From Oegoconia quadripuncta (Eukaryota; Arthropoda; Insecta; Lepidoptera; Autostichidae), in assembly GCA_949316235.1 (NCBI GenBank), contig OX438755.1, positions 16,757,151-16,821,150 on the forward strand: DNA of 64,000 bases. Reading direction: 5' to 3'. Below the pieces are notes generated by a model. The model worked only from the letters and a program-made list of their open reading frames with translations, did no database searches and was not told the origin of the DNA. The translations under genes were made by a program, and so were the position numbers. Below are positions 36,101-48,100 of this stretch, in pieces; position 1 is the first letter of the stretch, and every line of letters begins with the position of its first letter.

Positions 36101-39100
36101 AAGTTTAGAGAAAGCAAATTAGTGTTGCCGCAATAATTTTTTTTTTTTTTTTTGACATCTCATCTACTTCCTGTCGCCTTCAGATGGGACATTTGGTAAG
36201 GGTGTGTCTAGTGCTTGTGGCATGGAAGGCATGCAGCCCATGCTACATCCTATCATTCAATCAATCTTGGTTTAGCAGGTCCTGGGAATACTTCCGCTTC
36301 AGACGACGACTGGTTGGTGGATACTTCATTAGGTCTGTTGCAAACCGGTTTGGGTGGTGTATAATCCTTTCCCTGTATGACTTTAATTTTAATAAACTTT
36401 TTTTTGCATTTGCCACCCTATTGCACGACACTGTAAAACTCACCTCAGAATCTTCAAACACATCATGAGTGTAAAAGTACAAATTACACTTCAACCCTCT
36501 CACATCCGGATATTGGTGGACTAACGGATGGCTGTCTAGTGTGTTATATATCGCAGGAACGAGCAGCTCAACGAAACTCGGCCGCATTCGCCGCTGCATG
36601 GTGAGGGAACGTGCATGTATCCCGTTACGAATCATCCGCTCGAACAGAGATATCTCTAAATTGTAGTCTTTTGCCAACTTATAATGGGCAGCTGTTGGTC
36701 GCAGCTGTTTGTGGTCACCTGGTGATGAAAACATGTTTGACATCTCGATAAATAATGTGTAATTTGAAATTATGACATATTCCCTGATTAATCTAATTGT
36801 TATATTCTGACGAATGATAGGTGTAGCGGGTAGTGTCCCTGCCTTCTAAACCAACGGTTGCAGTTTCAAATCCCGTTCGGGGTTAATGTTTCTGTGACGT
36901 ATACGAACATTTGTTTCTGAACCATAGAAGTTTATATACATATTTAGAAGGGACACTTACACCAATTACCTAGGGCAAACAATCAGACAGGTTTTAAGCT
37001 CCTCTACATCAATCCATCCTTCAATGGCCCATAAAATGCTAGCTGAATAAATTTACACGATGAAGGCGTTCAGTTCTAATTTGGTTGTATTTCAAGGTTT
37101 ACTACTTTAATACTCGAACACGCTAAAACAACCAGTGAGTAGTGGTACCGTCATCACTGGCTCAATATACTTTGATGAGCGGGTGAAAAACCGATACACC
37201 GGAGCCAGACCTTCGCACTGCGTCATCGGCCATTCGACGCCACTACGTCCTCCATATAGTATACTTGCTACACCTTCATAAATTAGTTATGGTGTGTGAT
37301 TTCGACAGATAAGAAGAATAGAACCAAGCCGTCACTTCCTGTGAGTGTCCTGAAACGCTTTCATGTGACTTCCCAGCAAAAAAACATCTATTAATTTGCA
37401 CGTTTTATTGGCGATGGGCATACTCTCCCTGTCACGTGTGCAATTCTGTATACTTCGAAAGGTTGCTTCAAGCATTAAACTTTAGTTTTAGGAACATCCA
37501 AACGCTCATGTTTGGGTTAACACTGACCACCGGGACGTCAGGACGTGACATTATGACAAATCTAACTAATATTATAAACGCGAAAGTTTGGATGTTTGTT
37601 TGTTTGAACGGATTTGGATGAAACTTGGTATATAGGTAGAACATACCCTGGATTAAAACATAGGATGTTTATCCCGATAAAGTGAATAGTTAAATAAACC
37701 CGGGATAAACAAATTTCCGCCATAAAGTTATTCAATGCAGACGAAGCCGCGGGCGGAAAGCTAGTATTATAATATCTATATTTACCTATAAGTATGAGAT
37801 GCTGACAGCATTGTGTGAGTGACGCTATGATGTGAGCTTCCAACACTTCCGCCGCTTCCTCCACGATAACTGGAAACGTAATAAGTTACGTTTTTTTAAA
37901 TTACATTTCAGTTTATAGTTATATAGAATCGCGCGGTTGGTATACTGCACGGGGTGCGCCCATAATACCAACAGTCTTATGACCCCCTGTCCGGGAATAG
38001 CCTCTTCTTACTAAGGAGAGAGAGTAGAGTTAGCGCGTTCTGGAGTGCAAACGTGACTACGCAAACGTAGTGCGGGACGCACCAGCTATGTTGCAACGAT
38101 CTGCGGGTGGCTGGAAGCGATAGGATGTGAAAAGCCGAAAATCAGGCTCTTGAATAAATCCAGTCCGGCAGCTATATTGCCAATATCAAAAAAAATTGTG
38201 TCATTCAATATTTAAAGTGAGCATTGTGACGTCACGTGTTACTGGAATCCTCATTCTCTTACGCAGAGACTGCTTTACCTATGATTGTAATTTATATCCC
38301 AATATTTCGGACACTTACACCAATCATCTAGTCCCAAACTAAGCAAAGCTTGTGCTATGGATACTAGATAATGGATAAACATACATAAATATTTATATAA
38401 ACATCCATGACTCGGGAATAAATGTTCGTATTCATCACACAAACATTTACCCCTCGCGGGATTCGAACACGCAACCGTTGGTTTCGCTGACAGGGTCACT
38501 ATCCACACCACCAATCTTCAAATTTATTAAAATCTTCAAATGGTTTAACCGAGTTCCAACAAACATGGCTCTAAGAACCTAACCTCGAGTTTAATTTTAA
38601 ATATAAAAAAAAAATAGAAAGTCCTTGAAAGACCTCCCCTTTAGTCTGTAATATAAAAAAACTCCACACTCAAATCAGACCACGCATTACTGAGATACGT
38701 CCAGATAAAGACACTCACACAACGTCGTCAAATGCATATCATCCCTCGTTTGTCAAAATAGCTGAGTTCCATTATATGAATTCTGGCATCATTTCTGTTT
38801 TATGGAATATGGGTAAAAAGGGAATTAGATGAATGCTAGAAGAGATGAATGAATATATTACGCCGACACAAAGTGAAAATAAAAATGCGGGAGATAGAAC
38901 GTTTATCTTGCCTATGGGTGAGAGGAGTCTCTTCAAAAGGTCATGCCGCCTGGCAGCGACCGTGGTGGTGACTCCGACCACTCTGGCCGCCTTCATCACT
39001 TCACCGTCTATCAACGTTGACACCTCACTTAACTCCTGGCCGCAAGTGTTGTGTTGATCCTTAAAGCAAATTCAAAATAGCTTCAATCAAAGCTTCGCGA

Positions 39101-42100
39101 CTTCCTGTTGCAGAAAACTTTGAAGCTGTATAGTTGAAAACATGTTTTCGTAACTGTCAAGTGATTAGGCGTTTAACGATGACCGGTTGGTGTGGTGGAT
39201 AGTGACCCTGTCAGCGGAACTGACGGGTAAATGTTTGTTTGATGAATACGAACATTTATTCCCGAGTCATGGATGTTTATATAAATATTTATGTATGTTT
39301 ATCCGTTATCCAGTATCCGTAGTACAAGCTTTGGGACTAGATGATTGGTGTAAGTGTCCAGAGGGCGGAGTGTGAGTTTTGTTTCGACTTAACTTTACTA
39401 CGGCGTTCACGTTAACGTGACGATTTGAATGAAGAAATGTGCAGCGCCTCTAGCGGATAGTTTGCAAATCGATTTTTTTCATAGATACTTTTTGCGTAAA
39501 CGATGGTAAAGTTAATAACGAGACAAAACTCGCACTTCGCACACTGAATATTTATTCATCATCATCTCAGCCCGTAAACATCACACTGCAGGGATATAGG
39601 CCTTCCCTCGTGTATTGAGGGAGTAAGGGCCATAGTCCACCACGCTGGCCCAATGCGGGTTGGTGACTTCACATGCCTTAGAATTTTTATTTCTCAGGCA
39701 TGCAGGTTTCCTCATGATGTTTTCCTTCACCGTTTAAGAGCAGTCGGATAAATGCACATAAGTAATTAAATTAAATTTAAAAACTTATTGGTACATGACC
39801 TGCCTGTGGATCGAACCAGGACCTCCTAAATTGGGAGACCGCGTCTGAAGAGCTGAGCCACCGACAGTCTTACTGAGATACGTCCGGACACAGACTGGAC
39901 ACACTCACACATACACACAACGCCGTCAAATACATAGCGGCCGTCCTTTTTCTTCGGGGATAAATAATCAAGAAGTAATGTCTAAAGATAAACAAATCAC
40001 TTAAGTGTGTATGTATTGAAGTTTGTGTGTGGTGTGTCTATGTAATAAATAACAATAGTGATAAAAGATTAAAATACTAAATTAATAATAAAATAGGTTG
40101 ACAGTCCGGTAGGTAAATCAGTTCCGAGCCTTACGATTCGACTACAAAATAAATATCTTTGCACATACACACAGTGCCATCTAGTTCCACACTAAGCAAC
40201 TATAGGCTTGTATTATGGATACCAGATGGTTGATAAACTATACAAATACATTTTTTCCAAAATAAATAGTTACATAATAATAAATTAAAAACATCCATAA
40301 CTCGGAAACACATTGGTGTCGATTCGGGTGTACAACGAACTAACTAAATTTAAAGCAGATATATCCTTTTCTAACACTATTAACATGAAAGGGACGACTA
40401 TAAATTAAGGCCTGTCAAATTAAGTTAAGAGCTGTCAAAACAAGTCGCTCCATAGTATTTTAATCGTGACGTCGCTAGGTGTACACCTAATATTGATAAA
40501 GAAGTGCTTGTTTTGATCCTTTTACTTAATTTGACAGGACTTAATTATATGTCGTCCTTTTCATGTATTAGTGGTTAGAAAAGGATACATATATTTTAAA
40601 TTTAGTTAGTTCGTTGTACATCCGAATCGACACCATTGTCTATATTCATCTATCACACAAACATATGCGCCTAGCGGGATTCGAGCCCGGGACCTTATGG
40701 TATAGCAGTCAGAGTTACTGTTAGTTAGTATAAATTTAAATATGGGTATATATTATATGTATTATTTTTATATATATTATGTATGTATGTATGTGTATTT
40801 GCATTGTATTATATAGTATTGTATTGTTTGTATGTATTCAATTAACGATGTGTTTATATGGGTGATTTATTTATTTTGTTAAAATTATTTCACCGCGCAC
40901 GTTACCTACATATCGTGTGCGTAATGCTTCCTAACCCAAAGGTTGCTTGGAAGAGATCACTTTTAGTGATAAGGCCGCCAAATTGTACTATCCCCTTTTT
41001 CTTATTTTTCTCATGTTTCTTATTGTTGTACAATAAAGAATATTTTGATTGTTTGTTATTAACCACTACACCAAATAAAAGCACTCACAAATTTCATTAC
41101 ATGGCAGTTGTATAAAATACAATAAAAAAATCATACCAGTAAATTACTCATTTTGATCATCAAACCACTTTTGATACATCGCACTGCTGCGAAGTAGACC
41201 TGCCACCTTTCTTCCGTAACCAACGCATACAGGTCTTCAATTTTGGACGCCTCATCGTCTTCTTTCCCTTCCTCTTGGGCTAATGCTATACATTTCTGTA
41301 AAATCAATTATAAAAATGGCAGTTAAAATTGTGCGCATTTAATGGTCTTTTTTTATGCACAACGGGTTGGTACTTGACCTCAATCACACCTGATGTTAAG
41401 TGAAGATGACGTCGAAGGTGGAAGCGTACTGACCCAGAAACCCCAACACATTTGGAAGACTGGCTATATTATCTCGACAACCGGAACACAACAATGCTAT
41501 TAACAGTGCTGCTTGGCGGCAGATTTAGATAAGGTGGTGGTAGCTAGCCAGGCGGACATTTAAAATGCCCTACCACCAACCAAACCGAGTACTTAAACAT
41601 GTACCCCGCTGGGGATCGAACCCGGGTCCTCTGAATCGTAAACCCAATGTTATTTACATTGAGCCACGGAGGCGGCTTTGTCTTTGAAAGGCGGAGGTCT
41701 TTGGTTGTTAGTGACGTAGCATGACAATATAAACGTTTATGTGGCACCAGATTTTTGTCCAACTCATTCACTTGGATGAAATATACAACTATCTCACTCC
41801 CTCGCGATAAACGATGTTATGCTACGCAGGCAATCGCTGACTACGTTGAAGCGCTACGAAGTAGCCGGTAGCTGCGTTTCCGTAGCCTTAACTACGTTGT
41901 ATAATGAACGCGCATGTTGCGTCCATGAGGAGGGACAATTCTCGCATACTCAAGACTTCACTGTAGATATTATATGCGAGTGAAAGCGACAAACCTATTT
42001 ATACATTAAAATCTCGAGTGCTCGAGAATCGGGCTCCAGTTATTGAGTTAAGGGACAATTCCGAAACCAGCGGCAGACAGCGGCATTTTGTTGAATTAGT

Positions 42101-45100
42101 TGCGTAGACTCGTTACATGAGATATGATGTAAATAAATAAATTATGTGAATTACGAGATAACGTGTTATCTATCGATCTGCTGGCAGCACGACTGATATG
42201 CCGCGGCGCACCGACACTGTCGCTTACGTTCGTGGCGACAGGCATGTATTAGGTCCTTACCTATGAAATTGGCGTTTTGTACGAAGAATTTCATTAAGAC
42301 TATTTTCTCCATATAAACTTTTTTGATTTTTTTTTGGCAACGGCAAATCCAAATTTAGCTAAACTTCGTGTATATTATCGGATAACATTAAGTTAAGTAT
42401 AGGCAGGGTTAATTTTTAAAAGTAACTTCTTTATAAAAGTTTCAGCGAATCTAAGAAATGATTATAGCAAGCACATGAAAAGAGCTCTGTTCAAATTTTT
42501 TTTATTATGTGATTTAGCCCAGAAATTAAAAAATATTTCATGTGAAACCTTGAAATAATATTCCATTTTCCAAATAAAAAACAAATTTGGATATAGCTTT
42601 GAAAATCGCAGGAATTGGTACATATGAATAACGAAGAAAAAAAAATTCCAATTGCATAGGTAAAGACCCAATATCTAAGGCAAGTCAAAAAAATTAATAG
42701 GAATCACTATGCGCGAAGCCAGCGAAATCTTTGAGAACGGCATCTTAAGAGATTTTTTAAACGGTTTTATTTCTCCATTAAGTCCATTAGATCATGGACA
42801 GCGCCATCTATATTATAGTTACGGAGGCTGATTTTCAAAATGGCTCATTCAATCAGTCATCACTATTGACGAAACTATTGTACGCGTGAAGGCAACAATG
42901 GTGTCGATTCGGATGTATACCAAATAAACTAAAACCAGTTTTGAAATGGTGCCGTCGCATCGTACTGTTCCAGGGAGAAAGAGACAGTACTACTTAAAAA
43001 CTGGTTTTAGTTTAGTTGGTTTACATCCGAATCGACACCATTAGCTCCGAGACAGGCGGCAACCAAGAGACTTTTTATTCTCTCCCCTAGGAGAAGGCAA
43101 AGGGATTTAGCCCATAACAGCCATGTCTTATTTCTTCAGTTTATAAGTCAGTCTCAGTCAAAACAAGTAATTCGTCGTATACTTGGCGTATACAGAGTCT
43201 AGTCACGGTCATGTCATTCTTCAGTAAAAGATTTTGGCGGCTTCTTGAGGGAACCCGAAAGCTTCCGTTAAGCACTTTAATTTACACTTCCCTTCACTTG
43301 TACACCATCACTAACTTTTGCTGCACAATATCCTGCCATTATTAATTGAAAAGTCAGAATGCACAAATTATAAGAATTATAAAGAAAATTGCAACTTCAC
43401 TCGCCGAGATCCCGCCAAAAAGCCAGACTTTTTACAGTAAATCCATGGACAGCGCCATCTATATTATTTTTGTGGAAGTTGACCTTGAAAATGGCTAATT
43501 CATTGATCAAATGCCAAATCGATGCCATGCCTGATAAGATACATGTATATGTTCGTACTTACCTATATATTGTATCTATGACATGTTACAAAACATTGGT
43601 AAGTATTCAATAAATATATTGGATTGAATTAAATAATGAAAAATTCGTTACCTTAAAATAGTTCAATCGTTTCCTCACTTTATTGATCTGACTTTCAAAT
43701 TTATCAGTCATCTTTTGTCCCTCGCAATGGTCATCCGTTATATCCTTCACGTACCTAATGCTGTTCATCATAGAATCTATTTCCTTTTTAGCCCATTCCT
43801 CTGAGAAACAAGTCGCCAATTGCTCATCTAACTGACTATCCCATTCGTCCCCTTCGTCATCGTCAAATACATTTTCAATTTCGTCTTCTAGATGACTAAA
43901 AAGCCAAGACAGTATAGGATCTTCTGCACCTGATTTCAATTCACATTTATCATTAACTCTCATGTATGGTTTTACTGTTTTATATGTCAGTATTTCCTTC
44001 TCACATTTCTCTATTTCACTCTGCAGATCCATCATCTGTTTGTATATACTCTCAAGCTCACATCTTTTTTGTATGTAAAGGTAGGAGTATTTCGATTTCA
44101 TTTTGTATCTCATATTGTTTAACGTATACTGCTCCAACGTTTTACATTTGCTTTGACTCCCTAATCTGACAATATTTGTGGTAATATTTAAAATGCCTTC
44201 CAAAAATTGATCTAAGGCGTGATTCGTGTAGCAAATTATGAGCATTGGAGTACCTTCTAAAGATAAATTATTAAGTAATGTTGAAGCTATTTTGACACCT
44301 ATGAATGTTTTACCAGTGCCTGGGGGGCCTTGTATGACTGCGAATTCTCTTGTTAATGCAAATATGTAGGCCTCCATTTGGGAGTCATCGAGGCCAAGTG
44401 ATGACGGCGATGACCAATTTGGCGTGTCCAAGACGGGAAATGTGATCTCTGATTTGCCTTCCTGTACGGTATATAAGGTGTCTGCCGTTAAGTAGGAAGG
44501 CGGTTGTGTTTCTTTCTGAAATAAGAGGATTAGAACTCTATTTAATGTGTGATGTACAAGAACTGAGATACATCTAAAGTATGTAAGCAAACATCAGTTC
44601 ACATTTGCAACTAACTGACAAACATGAACTCAATTGGGGTAACAAGAACAAATTAGCAGTTCCTATACACAGATCGAGTAAATAATGTAGAACAGGTCTT
44701 ACCCTTTTATAGCTATCAGATAATATAGAAATGTCGAATAACACCATCAAACCTATATTTGAATGTCTCTGTAAAAAGGTTATCACAAAATTCTAATGCT
44801 TGCGTTTCTCCTAGTCTATAACATTGTTTAAAATGTATTGTTGTGGAGTATAATGCGTCGCTTCTTCTTTTTAATCATGACACCATACGAAGCTATGATA
44901 TGATTATTAAAAACGACGATATTCACTGAGAGAGACGTAAGCACTCGTATTAAAACACTAAATGATGGACTGACCACTTTCACTTCGCTACTTTTTCGAT
45001 TATAGTTAGGATAGGCCTACAAAAAACAAATGGTCAAACAGAAAAATAATCAAATAGTCTCTGTTAACTTGTCAACTGATAAACATACCTGTACATCGAC

Positions 45101-48100
45101 AATATATCTACACATCGGTAAGATGTCTGATCTTGAGGTTTGTAAGACTTTCAGTACTCTGTGGTACGGCTCGAAGAATACTTCGCTCTCGACCATGAGA
45201 TACGGTTCAGAGAATATCTTTTTCGATACTGGGTTTTCAAATGACACTGCTATCTGAAAATAGAGAAACGGTAAATTTTACATTGTGATATTATAGCGTC
45301 ACCCTCTTATTCATAAAAATTTTCAAACGCTTTATAATCCTGTTTTAGTTAAAGTATGTTTTGTCACTTTCTTACATTACAACATTTCCTTATGAACGAC
45401 AGAGACAAAACATACTTTAACTAAAACAGGGTTATAAAGCGTTTGTAATTTTTTATGAATAAGAGGGTTAGAGTATATTTGTCTCATCGCATGGAATAGG
45501 TCAATCACAGGAGCTCAGTGTAGGTTACAGATACTTCAAAACTCTGGGTTTACAATCATCTATATGCATCATATTTTAGACATACACTAATATTTAAATG
45601 TGAAAGTAACTGTTGGTTATCTATTCATGACTAAACCTCTGAATTGATTTGACGACCTGTTTGGTGTAGTGGTTAGCAACTCTGACCACTATACCAAAAG
45701 GTTGCGGGTTCGAATCCCACTAGGAGCATATTTTTTGTGTGATGAGTTATGGATGTTTTCATTTATAATAAGTATTTATTTAAAAAAAAAAAATATTTAT
45801 GTAGTGCCTATAGTTGCTTACTGTGGAACTAGATGGCGCTGTGTGTATGTCAAGGATATTTATTTATTATTTATTTATTGTAATTTGGCAGAGAGTTAGT
45901 CCGAAACCTTGAGAAGGACATAGGCTGCTATAGACTACTAAGAAAGTTTTCGACGAATTCCTGGGGAAAATCTAGTTTCAAGAAAACAAGATTGCTTGCT
46001 TTCAAAAGATAACCCATGGTACACTTCGATGTCACAAAACTTTTTACGAAAACAGTATTAAAGTAAGCTAAGGCTACAAATACATGGAATTTTCTTTACA
46101 TTTAAGATAAAAAATAATGGGTCATTGACACGGAGCTCCCAAAAAATCTGCGATCTGCGTGCCCAATAGGGCAAAATTCTCCCTTCTATGGGCAATGCTT
46201 TAGAGAGGCTTGTGCCTAACAGTAGACTGATATAAGCTGTTAATGTGATGTGAACCTTTCCTCACATACACATCACACTCAGTGTGATCTACTTACATAT
46301 CCTTCCTTAAGTAAATTCAAGTTAGAATCCAGCACCGTGGCACACAATATTGTGTCAAAGTTGTCACTTGTGAATAGTAGTAAGGACCCGAACATCAGTT
46401 GTTTGCTGTATGCATACTTCTTACTATTCACAGTGGTGTGGGTGACGCGTTCGTTCCAAGCTATGTCGATCAAGTGGCCAACTTTGTTGTTAGTTAAGTA
46501 TGTCCGAATTATGCGGACCCTTGGGTATACTCTGGAAAATTAAGATATACACATTATGCATGTATTGTTAAATACATGAAGCGGTCTTATCAAAGGGAAT
46601 AGAAATGCGTTTAATTGCAGTTTTTCTTCTTAGTACTTAATTATTAAAAAAAAAAATTTTTTCTTCCTACTTTAATAATAACGAAATTGCTTAACTTTAT
46701 ACTTAATTTATTAGTATTGTACAATTAGTTTAATTTTTTATTTCGGATAATGTAAGTATTGCAATAATGAATAATAACAAATATGTTATTATTTCAGTAA
46801 TAATATACACTAGTCACTTAAATAGATATAGTTAATGATTCCTGTTTGTTTTTACGTTTGTGTATATTGCCATTACCTAATTTTATACCTTAAATAATTT
46901 AAATATTATTACATACAGGTAATTAAGTATGAAAGTAATAATGAAAAATTATTAAATAATTTATACCTTTATTTAACTATACCTACTTAGGTGAAATTAC
47001 GTGATTTCATTCATATTGAACATTTAATGGTCTCTGCAGGGCTACTACAACTTAACGCGACTCGAGTGATATACATCTCTCAAAGCCGATTGGCGGTCAA
47101 GATAACAGCTGTTAAGCGACAGCCAATCAGCTGCAAGAGACTGAGACCATGTCGCGCGCGACTCTTTCTCACTCGAATCACTCTAAGTTGTAGAAGACTT
47201 GCTGGTTAGTAAAACTGTCAGCTTAATTTTGAATCAAGTTTTGATAAACATACTTCGTCCTACCTAGTTGGTGAGTTAGTCATAGAAAATTAAAATATGA
47301 AATAGATTAGTACAATTAAAAATGTGGCAAAATTAATGTATGAAATTAAACCTACTTAATATTCTCATGTCTTCTCTTAGAACAATTCTCCATGTATTTG
47401 CCTGAAAGAAAAACCTCCAAATATTTAAACTCTAGTTATAACACCACATCATCCAGAATTTACATAGTTTTTACCAACATATTCCTTCCCGTAGGGCCCC
47501 GAAGCAGTCCTCTCGTAACAATTTAAATTGTAAGTCTAAGTATTGTTCAACACTTGGGTAAGCACCGTTTACTATATTTGGTTGAATTTTCACATTAGTT
47601 CTGTGAAGTAAGTCATTTTTAGTTGGGAATATAGAGAGATTTCTAAAACTGTTTACGTCTTCAACAACTTTCAATTCTCGAGCTGAATGTTCTCTATTTG
47701 GATTCTGAAAAGTAGAAACCAAGGAATTAGTTAAACTGTACTAATTGTAACTGTACTGGTGGTGTTAGGGCATTTTAAATGTCCGCCTGTGTAGCTACCA
47801 CCATCTTATCTAAATCTGCCGCCAAACAGCAATGATAATAGCATTGTGTTCTGGTAATCAGAGATAAGATAGCCAGTCCTCCAAATAAGATAGGGCTTAT
47901 GGATCAGTACACTTCCACTTTCAGCCTCATCTTCACTTAACATCAGGTGTCATTGAGGTCAAGGCTTGTGCATAAAAATAAAATAGGGCCATCACTACCC
48001 GATTGATGTCCCACAAATCTCTGTATGTAATCTATAAGCTAGTACCCGTAGTACAGCAGGTTTTGTCTAGTATGGAACTAGACAAGGAGTGTAGGTATTT

